This document shows, piece by piece, positions 55,338-64,000 of a DNA stretch of 64,000 bases; the stretch's first letter is position 1, and each line of letters begins with the position of its first letter. The notes below the pieces were generated by a model. The model worked only from the letters and a program-made list of their open reading frames with translations, was not told the DNA's origin and did not search any database. The position numbers and the translations under genes were made by a program. The stretch is taken from NCBI GenBank assembly GCA_029204225.1, contig CM055100.1:60309008-60373007 (forward strand), written 5' to 3'. This DNA comes from Diphasiastrum complanatum. Its lineage: Eukaryota > Streptophyta > Lycopodiopsida > Lycopodiales > Lycopodiaceae.

Positions 55338-55639
55338 CACACATGTGAAGCTCAAGCTATGGACTCGGCTAGTGACCAAGCTGATGACTTGGCTAATGGT
55401 GAAGCACATGAGTCAGTTGATGATCATGTTGTAGGTTTGGCTAGTGGTCCAGCCAACAGATTCGGTTGACAGATAAGCCAATGGAATCGGCTAGTGAGTG
55501 AGCTGATGAAATCAACTACTGACTCATCTCATAGGATTCGACTGGTGAACAAACTGATGGTGGTTTGTAAGAATCGGTTGATATCACTTCTCCCACCCCC
55601 AAAGTATTGTAAAGGTATTGACAAGGGTCAGGGTTTGGT
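55338..55639 (+). repeat. Degenerate repeat tract with poly(A)
   Basis: From 55355 to 55590 words such as TCGGCTAGTGA(N)CAAGCTGATGA recur five or more times at about 24-36 bp. In the plus-strand frame they read AMDSASDQADDLANGEAHES, which looks like the acidic low-complexity linker between integrase and RT of some copia elements. A run of about 16 A follows near 55649. Origin uncertain. Confidence 0.4.
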
Positions 55640-57400
55640 GTCTTTCCCAAAAAAAAAAAAAAAATAACAAAACCAAAATAAAATAGACCTTAACAGATGG
55701 AATGTCATTACGATCTCTAACAGGATCATTGTTAGCCATTGTTCTGGACTCATCAAACTTGATGTCTCTGACTGTCTTCACTGTGTTTGTCTCTAGCATA
55801 TAGATTTTGTAGTATGATGAATTATTGTCATATCCTACAAGATATCCTTGTTATACTTACTCATCAAGCTTCTTTCGAAGCTTGTTAGGAACATGTGCAT
55901 ATGTTGCATAGCCAAAGATTCGAATATGAGTCAGATTGGGTTTTCTACCCCACCATAGTTCGTGTGGTGTTGTATGAGGAACACCAGATTTTCATGTCCT
56001 ATTCTAAATGTAGGCAGCTGTAGCTACTGCTTCAGCCCGCAACACACTTGGAGTCTTCGAATAGGCCATCATACACCTAGCGACTTCCATGAGAGTCATG
56101 TTCTTTCTTTCTGCAATACCATTGTGCTGCGGTGTATAGGATGTTGTCCTTCTATGAATGATTCCTTGATCATTGTAGAAATCAGTGAATTGATTTGAGA
56201 TGTATTATCCACCTCGATCTAATCTGATCTGCTTCACCTTATTTCATGTGCATCTTTCTGCCTAGTTCACATATTCTATGAACTTGTCGAATGCATCTGA
56301 TTTATTATGAATGAAATAGACTCGGCGAACTTACTGTAATCATCAATAAAGGTGATAAAGTACTTCGAGCCTCCAACCAAGATCACGTTGAAAGGTCCAC
56401 AAATGTCCAAATGTACCAGCTTTAGAATCTTTGTCATTCTGTAGGAGTCCTTGACAAAAGAAGTACGTGACATCTTACCTTTTATACATGCATTACAGGT
56501 CATCGAATTGGTTGCATTCGTGATGCTCACCCCTGTGATGGCTTGCTTGATACAATGCCATTGAGTTCATATGGCATAGTCTCTTGTGCCATAGAATTTT
56601 TGACGAATCATCATGGGTTTGATGTACTTGATCTGCAGGTAGGCGTATTTTCAAGTGATATAGGTTGTCTTTTCTTCTAGCTTGTGTAATTAATGTACTA
56701 GTGCTTTCATCAATGACATTGCATGCTTTGTCTGAGAACATCTGCTATTCTTGCGACTCATAGCAAGTCATACTGCAGTGTAGGTACAAACAGAACGTCT
56801 TTGAGTCGTCTGTCTCTACTGTTTGTGTTGAGCCATAACGAGCCAATACCATTCAATTGATGTTTTGATCCGTCTCCAAGAATGATAAGTCTTGATGGAT
56901 CTACACTCCAAAAGCCAGACATTATCCATCTTGATGTAACAAAGTGTGAGGTAGCTCCTGAATCAAGGATTACCTCCTATGTGTCAAGTGTCGATGCTGC
57001 ACACATGTCTACAAAGATGTAGGTGGTCGAATTACCATGATTCGATCTTTCTTCGTCCATCTTTGAGCTTTCTGGCTCTTCAACGTAGGATGAACTATTA
57101 TTGTTCTCCCATCTGTCTTGATCTTGTTTGTTTCTTGGGTTCTGATAACAATTTATGGCTACATGACCCTTATTGTGACAATGGATACACTCGATCTTCG
57201 GATTCAGCCAACACGAATCGATAGTATGTCCTTCGTGTTTGCATCTCATGCATATCTTCTTGTCACCATTCTACTGTTTCGGATTCTCTTTATTCTTCCA
57301 TTTTCCTCTGTTGGCTCCCTCTGCTTGCTGGTCTCAATCGGTCTGACTCCCTCTTAGGCTTGAACTGCTTCTTTGTCTTCTCTTGAAAAAACAAAACGTT
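55640..57400 (-). pseudogene. Element N gag C-terminus, protease, integrase (second copia lineage)
   Basis: Minus strand, many breaks. Two zinc knuckles, CMRCKHEGHTIDSC and CIHCHNKGHVAINC (about 57155-57250), distinguish it from A, E, F, L and O, which have one. Protease is at about 56955 (DSGATSHF). Then FVPTLQYDLL, pre-integrase WHKRLCHMNSMALY and CNACIKGKMSRTSFVKD, and integrase LVHLDICGPFN with FITFIDDYSKF. The C-terminal parts are GYATYAHVPNKLRKKL near 55870-55900 and DIKFDESRTM near 55735. RT is missing beyond 55690. The first integrase Asp context is HLD for HSD. Fragment M is the same lineage. Confidence 0.82.
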
Positions 57401-58385
57401 TCTATTACCAAAGCTTTGCTAGCTTTCAGTTCTCAGTCTGACAAAAAGACACGAAGCAAAAATATTCACAGACACCCTGACAAAGAGACACGAATGCAAA
57501 AAGTTTGCGAAAGAAATTTGTTCGTGATACAGCAGGAGAAAGTCAGACGACGCAAAAGTCAAACGGCTCAAAGCGACACAAAATCTTTGCGACACTTTTT
57601 TGAGCTTCACGCTCCAAAGGATCAGGAAGATCATGCAAGTACCATGAAGTACAAAAACCCCTGATTTGATATGATGATGTCAGTGGAAGAGCATTAGGAT
57701 GTGCCTAACCCACTTCTCTTTTAAATCCATGATTAGTTATAGATTGTTTAGTCTATCTAATCTGGTGTGCTAATCTGAAAGTATAAGATACATATAGTAG
57801 CAGATAGACAATAGAACAAACAAAACATAGAACAGAAGTCTGCCTACGTGCGAGACAAGTTTTGTGAGCAGGATCCACAGAACTCCAGAAGTCCGATAGT
57901 AAGCGAGACATCACTTGTGGGAGAACATCTCTTCTTTCACGCCAACGTGCTCTAATTTTCACTTTATATGTGATTGAAAGGTGGATGGATGTGGTTCTAC
58001 CTCAAGTTACCTCAAACTCCATAAATATGTGTAGCTATTCTCATAATCTTTGATGAAGAACCAAGCTTTGTAGCTATTCCATGCCATTTTGGATCTACAC
58101 CAATATTTGCTTGAATATCTCTATATGTCTCTCTCTAATTCATGTTGAAGCTAATGCTCATAGTACACTAAATTCTTGTACTTCTGCTCAGTTGTAATCA
58201 AAGCTATCATTCTCTGATTCTTAGCATGCTAGATTGTGGTTATGCCATTAAATTCTATACTGGATCTTGCTATTCAATCTAAAATCAATTTTTTGTGCTA
58301 ATCATAAACCTTAATAAGATCAATCACCTTTGTGAATCATTCCCACACGTGTGCACATTCTAGAAATTTTGTCACTGACTACGTG
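57401..58385 (+). mobile_element. Insertion U: LTR-derived sequence splitting N gag
   Basis: This segment separates the gag C-terminus of N (below 57400) from its N-terminus (58386-58692). Bases 57600-57955 are an inverted, diverged copy of the N LTR (59200-59540). Bases 57956-58345 are an inverted, diverged copy of part of the O LTR (60050-60420), including CCACACGTGTGC near 58342. Edges and duplications were not found. Confidence 0.5.
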
Positions 58386-58692
58386 ATTTTGTCTGAAATC
58401 TTGTGAGTAAAGTATCCCACATCTCTCTTGCATTGGAGAGTGTCGAGAGGTCAAGCGTCAGACTATCTTCAATGGATGATGACAACACGGCTACTGCCTT
58501 GTCATTCTTCTCTCTCCATTCTAGTAGCTCCTTGTCTGTAGTTGTAGGTATTTCCTTGGTGCCATCTACCTAGGGAAATAATCCTTCTCCCTTTAGTATA
58601 AGAGAGGTCTTAACCTTCCATGCTAGGAAGTTAGACCCTAATGAGTCGAGGATTGTGCAGATCTTTAATTGTATACTGCTTATTGAAGCCAT
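58386..58692 (-). pseudogene. Element N gag N-terminus
   Basis: Minus strand MASISSIQLKICTILDSLGS, then NFLAWKVKTSLILKGEGLF, a stop, KEIPTTTDKELLEWREKNDKA and AREMWDTLLTRFQTKS. This is UBN2-type gag of another spelling than the other families. The start at 58692 lies about 145 bp after the primer-binding site, so it is probably the original. Confidence 0.75.
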
Positions 58693-58835
58693 TGTCGTGA
58701 ACTATGTTCTCACTTGTTACTAGTTCTTTGTCTTGAATGCATTGCCTCCTGGATTCGATAGCTTGGCGGCTATATCGGACTATAAGAAGTTCTGATTACT
58801 GACTCTGCTACTTTGATACCACTATGAGGAATCAA

Positions 58836-58848
58836 GCTCTGATACCAC
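58836..58848 (-). other. Element N primer-binding site
   Basis: Minus strand GTGGTATCAGAGC after an LTR end CGCATCA. A second, partial copy (GTGGTATCAAAG) lies at about 58813-58824. Confidence 0.8.
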
Positions 58849-59579
58849 TGATGATGCGAATCGATATAAATGAAGCACAAATAAATTTAGATGGAGTTCG
58901 GATATGATTGCTGGTCACTACCTGCTATATCATTTATACAATCCTCCAAAATGTAGACAAACACTGCTGACCTACGTTTAAGTTAATTTATCATTCAACA
59001 AGATTGAACCTATGTGCGTAATAGATAAAACAAGCGAATGAGATACACGAACAATAAGCAAACAGTAACTCAATCGAGATCAGACAATTTGAATGATTTG
59101 TGCATAATAGCTACAACATCATCTATTGATGCTCATTTGTTCAAGCACTATGTGACAGACCCACACAATGCATTGGCGTGAGAGAAACGATGTTCTCCCA
59201 TGAATAGTGTCTCGCTTACTAGTGGACTTCTTGGATCTTTGTGAATCTTGCTTACAATATCTCGCTCACTGGCGGACTTCTCTATTCTGTATTTTTGTCT
59301 AGCCATATTTTCTATATCATTAGTGCATCTAGCAACTGCATATATTCAGAGCAATATTTGATTAGATAGATTAAACAATCTAAGACTAATCACAGATTAC
59401 AAGAGATGCGCATTAGCCACGTCCTAACGTTCTTCTGTTCATGTCATCATATCATATCAGAAAACTATACTTCATGGTACTTGTTTGATCTTTCTGGTCC
59501 TTTGGAGCATGAAGAGTCAAAAGTATTCGACCTGTACACAACTCTCTAGCAAAAACGACGGCTTTCTACTGCATGACAA
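58849..59579 (-). repeat. Element N 5' LTR
   Basis: About 731 bp, minus sense TGTCATGCAG to CGCATCA. Its middle recurs inverted at 57600-57955. The upper limit is tentative. The duplicated word CTCGCT(T/C)ACT(A/G)G(T/C)GGACTTCT occurs at about 59210 and 59263. Confidence 0.6.
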
Positions 59580-59698
59580 ATGTAGTTAATTAAGTAGGTC
59601 AATGTAAGCTTTCAATGTACTAATCATCTGACTTCCAATCATCAAGGAAGATCTACTGGAGTCAGCGCTCTGATCAGGTTATCATCCTGCAGGCATTA

Positions 59699-59980
59699 TG
59701 TTGTAAATACTTAAGTTAGGTTTTTGAATAAAACAAAAAGGTGAGCCATCAATGAACTCAGTTGAAGCCTGGTCTTTGCGCCTACTAATTTGTGCCCAGC
59801 TTCAAGCCATTGTACTCAGTTTTGATTATTATCAGAGTGCATTTTGTGTCTACACATTGTTGTTCTATTGCACATCGTAATATTCAATCCATCTTGAATT
59901 CTAGCTGGTAACTGTTGCACTTCCAATCCATCCACGTCTGCTCCACTTCAGCTACTTACCACCATTTCCACTGATTCCCA
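59699..59980 (+). repeat. Putative LTR V
   Basis: TGTTGTAAATAC to TTCCCA, followed by ACTTGGTATTAGAAA, which resembles a variant primer-binding site (TTGGTATCAGAGC). No coding region follows; O LTR begins within 60 bp. Tentative. Confidence 0.35.
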
Positions 59981-60029
59981 ACTTGGTATTAGAAAATTTG
60001 TCTCTATCAAATCTCTACTAATCCAATAC

Positions 60030-60776
60030 CAGTTTTGATCTTAATTAAGCTTTGTGATTGGCACTATAACCTGATTCTAGATTGATCAACAAAATCTAGT
60101 TCAGAAGAAATGGCTAATCCACAATCTAGCATGCTAATCAACAGAATATAATAGCAATGATCAAAGAATGAAAAAATACAAGATTTCAATGTATGAGCAT
60201 TAGCCTCAACACAAGTTAGAGAGAGAGAGCTAGAGAGATAACAAGCAATATTTGTTTAGATCCAAAATGAATGAGATAGCTACAAAACTTTGGTTCTTCA
60301 TTATCAATTGTGTGGAGAGCTACACATATTTATGGAGATTGTGGTAGCTCGAGGTAGAATCATATCTATCCATTCCAAAATGACATCTAAAGTGACATCT
60401 AGAGTCTATGTGACATTTGTCACTTGTCATGCATGAAATTCTACCAACTTTTTACAAGTGTACTAGTTCTAACTAAAAATGTCCAAATCATCATGCATAT
60501 GTCCAATAAACTTTGTGCATGCCTTGCATGTCACTATGGATCACTTACAATTAATGCATGTGAGTTGCCACGAGTTTCTACAAGCATAATCATGCTAATT
60601 CTATGTCTACAAACTATATGCAAGTTGCATTTATCAAACTAGACAATACATAACCATGTAGCTCGAGTTCTATGTAGGCCAAACTTGGCATTTTGCATTG
60701 ATGAGCTACATGCTTGCATGGTACAACATTTGTAGCAAGCCAAGAAATCGATATGGATTATTTTTCAATTTTAACA
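60030..60776 (-). repeat. Element O 3' LTR
   Basis: Minus-sense start TGTTAAAATTG at 60776, after the polypurine tract. The far end is not defined (near 60030). Part of it recurs inverted at 57956-58345. Many TGCAT/ATGCA words. Confidence 0.65.
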
Positions 60777-60789
60777 CTCCTCCTAAAAA
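60777..60789 (-). other. Element O polypurine tract
   Basis: Minus strand ATTTTTAGGAGGAG next to the LTR; same type as B and C. Confidence 0.8.
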
Positions 60790-62715
60790 TGATCTATATC
60801 GATTTGAACATGGATCTTGGTATAACTCCAAGGTTGGCTCTATGCTTGTTGAAGGAACTTTTGCTCAAAGGTTTGGTGATCATATCTGCAATGCAAGACG
60901 ATGGCCGATGTGCTCCAATTTGATTTCACCTCCAATGAGCTTCTCTCTCACGAAGTGGTGTGCAACTTCGATATGTTTGCTCCTTGCATAGAATATTGGG
61001 TTGTTGGCAAGGGCTTGAGCTGAAATGTTGTCACACATGATCATAGGTATATTTTCTTCCATAATTATCTTTAGCTCCACTAGTAACCTCTTAATCCAAA
61101 GCACTTCCTTTGTTGTTGTAGTGAGTGTCTTGTACTCAGCTTCACATGATGAGAGTGATACAGTATCTTGCTTTTTGGAAAGCCAAGATAAGTTTCCTCC
61201 AAGATATATAACATAAGCACTTGTAGATTTCCGATCTGCTCTATCACTTGCAAAATCCGAATCAGAATAACCAATAATAGAAGGATCTTCACTTTTATAT
61301 AATAAACCAAAATCAAAAGTTGAAGATATATATCTAAGCACTCTCTTGGCCTTTTTCCAATGATAAATTGAAGGATTTTGCATAGCCTGGCTCAACTTAT
61401 GAACTCTAAAGCTTATGTCAGGTCTAGTTATTGTGAGCCAAATTAAGGAGCCTATAAGACTTCTAAAAAGTGTGATGTCCTCGAAGGATCTTTCATCACC
61501 TTTGTTAGAGTCCTTTACATTTTGCTCCATAGGTGTTTCTATACTCTTACAATTCAACATATTGAACCTTTTTAACATTGAAAGAGCATACTTAGATTGA
61601 CATATGAAAGCTTTATATTTAAGAAAGTCAATCTCTAATCCTAGAATATAGTATATTTTTCCAAGATCTTGCATCTTGAATTCTTTTCCAAGTGCAATCT
61701 TGGTTTCCTCAACTAACTTGATACAACTTCCTGTCAGAATGATATCATCAACATAAATAAGAAGGATGACAATATCTTTATCAAAAAACTTGACATATAA
61801 GGAAGGATCATAGTTACTAAGATTAAATCCTAGTGACTCAAGAAAGGTGTTAAGTTGAGAATACCATGACCTTCGGGCTTGCTTTAATCCATATAAACTT
61901 TTGAAGAGCAAGCAAACTTTTTCCTCATCATGGATGAACCCAATAGGTCGATCCATATAGATCTCTTCTTCTAGATAGCCATTTAGAAATGCATTAGAAA
62001 CATCTAGTTGAAGAATTTGCCAATTGAAAAAACAAGCAAGAGAAATTATGATTCTAATTGACACCATCTTTGCAACTGGGGCAAAGGTCTCCTCATAATC
62101 AAGTCCATATACTTGAGCAAATCCTTTAGCACAAAGCCTAGCCTTGTACTTGTTGATTGTGCCATCTTGATTATACTTGACTCGAAAAACCCATTTGCAA
62201 CCAATGGTATGCTTGTTGGATGGAAGATCCACAAGTTCCCATGTATTATTGGCCATCAAAGCATCATATTCTTCCTTCATGGCAAGGTACCATTCCTTTG
62301 AGTTGATAGCATCATATACATCCTTCGGCTCCTCATGAGAAATAAAATAGGCACAATTAGTGGAGTCGATTTCCACTTGATTTTCTCTATCTTCATAGGT
62401 AAGCCTTCTAGGCTCGGATCTTTCTCTTTGAGATCTCCTTGGTGAAAAAATTCGAGGTGACTCCTCCTCAAATCTTGGCCCCATCTCTCCATGATGATCT
62501 TCAAGGGTGATGATTGGAGTATCTTTGTGAGAATCTTTGAACTCGGCCTTCTCAAGAATGTATTTTTGATCTTCATGGAATATCACATCTCTACTCTCAA
62601 TTGTAGTTGAGGTAGAGGGAACATAGATCCTGTAGGCTTTCTTGTTGGATGCATATCCAACCATGATCCCTTTAATAGAATTAGGATCATCTCTTTTCCT
62701 TGTTTCCAAGGGCAT
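60790..62715 (-). CDS. Element O integrase C-terminus, RT and RNase H
   Basis: A 611-codon frame (62715-60880). It begins inside the integrase tail (GIMVGYASNKKAYRIYVPS, SRDVIFHEDQ), then the linker (SPRRSQRERSEPRRLTYED), RT (CKWVFRVKYNQDG, DYEETFAPVAK, LDVSNAFLNGYLEEEIYMD, SLYGLKQARRSWY, LLIYVDDIILTG near 61740-61775), and RNase H (GYSDSDFASDRADRKSTSAY, SLSSCEAEYK, CDNISAQALANNP, RSKHIEVAHHFVRE). All catalytic motifs appear intact. The apparent first Met is not a real start, since the gag-integrase part lies upstream in other frames. A late frameshift near 60900 alters the last 35 codons. It is one of the best RT donors in the window. Confidence 0.9.
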
Positions 62716-62883
62716 ATGAACAAAGCAAGTACAACCAAAAACTCTAAGGTGTTCTACCTTAGGTTTTTCTGAAACAAGACTTCAAAAGGTGATTTTCTAG
62801 CAAGAGCATTGTGAGTAATCTATTGCACAAATAGTTTGCACAATTTATAGCTTTACCCCAATATTCAATAGGCAAAGAAGCTG
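62716..62883 (-). pseudogene. Element O integrase middle, frameshifted
   Basis: Readable in shifted frames as AKAIQIAASLPIEYWGKAIN and CANYLCNRLL, then a disrupted segment before the 611-codon frame. At least two frameshifts separate the integrase core from its C-terminal part. Confidence 0.8.
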
Positions 62884-64000
62884 CTATTTGAATTGCTTTA
62901 GCACACTCACATAAAGATCTATTTTCCTTTCAGCTACTCCATTTTGAGATGGAGAATAGGCACAAGAAAATTCTCTCTTTATTCCTTCACTTTCACAATA
63001 ATTATGAAACTTGTTGGAGATATATTCACCTCCTCTATCACATCTTAAAGCTTTAACTCTACAAGAAAACTGTTTTTCTACATAAGCTTTGAAGATGAAG
63101 AAGTGATCAAAAACCATAGCCTTTGAAGAAAGTAGATACAACCAAGTGTATCTAGTAAAGTCATCAATAAAGGTGACAAAACATGTTGCACCACCAATAC
63201 TTTTAGAAGAGGAAAAATGTACATCTGAATGTATGAGTTCCAATGGACAAGTAGTCTTTATAAAAGACTTGTGATATGGCTTTCGGTGTGACTTTGCAAT
63301 GGCACAAGCCTCACAAGGCTTGAAATCTTTAGAAAGAGATTTTGGAAGACCAATAGTCTTCTCCTTCTTAACCATAGAAGACATAGATGTAAAGTTAGGA
63401 TGTCCCAACCTTCTATGCCACAGCTCCTCCTTGGATAATAAAACAACTTCACACAGGTTTGCATTCTCATAAGCATTCAACTTAAAAATTCCACCACATC
63501 TAGTTCCATTAGCAAGGATCTCATCTTTTCTCTTGATAAAACAAGTATTGGAGTTGAACTTTACATCACAACCATTATCAAGCAACTTTCCCACACTAAT
63601 TAAGTTCTTTGTAAGTTTTGGAATGAAAAGAACATGAGAAAGTGCAAGAACTTTTGAAGAAGCAAGTTTCAATGGAATGTTGCCAACTCCTTCTATTGGA
63701 CACTCATGATCATTAGTTGTGTAAATAGATCTCTTGAGTCCTTTGAAAGGTAAGATTGAGTCAAATGACTCCTTTGAACAACACATATGTGAAGAGGCTC
63801 CATTGTCTATGTACCAAGCTCCATCTTTCTTGAAAGGTGATGAAGAAAAATTGGACACCATAAGTGATCCTTCTCCATCACTTGCAACAAAATCTTCTTC
63901 AATCTCTTTGGAGAGATTAGCTTGCTTGAGTTGGTTTTTCTTCTTAAAGCAATTAGAGGCATAGTGTCCCTTTTTGCCACAGAAGAAGCACTTCACTTTC
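62884..64000 (-). pseudogene. Element O zinc knuckle, protease and integrase core (runs off window)
   Basis: A 370-codon frame entering from the right edge. Zinc knuckle CFFCGKKGHYASNC (about 63950-63994), protease WYIDNGASSHMCCS (about 63780-63825; the usual Asp-Ser-Gly is Asp-Asn-Gly), VLFIPKLTKNLISVGKLLD, pre-integrase LWHRRLGHPNFTSM and CEACAIAKSHRKPYHKS, integrase HSDVHFSSSKSIGG, LRCDRGGEYISNKF and QNGVAERK (D, D and E all present). A frameshift right after QNGVAERK ends the frame. Gag lies outside the window. Confidence 0.9.

Overview
This is retrotransposon-dense nuclear DNA from a land plant with a large genome. The evidence is many Ty1/copia gag-pol relics of the UBN2/CCHC type, primer-binding sites complementary to initiator-tRNA-Met (TGGTATCAGAGC), Ty3/gypsy remnants, AT-rich composition and long CT, TA and CA microsatellites. 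I cannot place the species. No intact host gene, tRNA or rRNA gene was found; one exon-like segment (36939-37062) is the only possible host-gene trace. Element letters below are my own labels.

Layout. 1-2343: a decayed LTR element (T1) with its LTR. 2344-3292: copia RT/RNase H fragment cut by LTR S (3293-3639). 4040-7056: copia element B, plus strand, with an RT region that lacks the standard motifs and a 3' LTR holding a CT microsatellite. 7150-7530: ancient RNase H relic. 7531-10100: AT-rich and unassigned sequence. 10100-13020: element G, minus, with LTR X, leader and gag, and a solo LTR Y (10196-10877, repeat CATGT) in its protease. 13021-17480: element F, minus, a frameshifted copia. 17493-19289: element I, minus (gag, leader, LTR). 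19320-29060: gypsy element K, minus, whose protease gene is split by J (20597-27352), a 6.8-kb LTR element with almost no coding capacity, flanked by CAGTG. 29070-31540: T2, a relative of T1. 32370-36605: copia C, minus, a relative of B. 37091-42140: copia E, minus, with intact RT/RNase H but no integrase core and with different LTRs at its two ends. 42141-47137: gag relic H, plus-strand fragment M, element L and partial LTR R. 47138-54171: copia integrase relic Q, split by A (47444-53954), which has 654-bp LTRs differing at two positions and a CTTTA target duplication. 54172-55337: RT/RNase H of P. 55338-60029: tract, N, U and V. 60030-64000: copia O, minus, running off the window.

How the parts relate. 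The most notable pattern is divided coding capacity. Element A is very young and has one open frame of 1342 codons with complete gag, zinc knuckle, protease and integrase (D506, D568, E604). After the RT motif ending at residue 923 it switches abruptly to a roughly 420-codon region that is co-linear with RT-RNase H but has lost the catalytic motifs (YDGD in place of YVDD). B and C share a comparable motif-less RT region. E, O and P keep YVDD-bearing RT and RNase H; E lacks the integrase core. P ends in the same polypurine tract and LTR start as A, so a P-like element is a candidate helper for A. Several otherwise different LTR families also share the palindrome TTCACACGTGTGAA.
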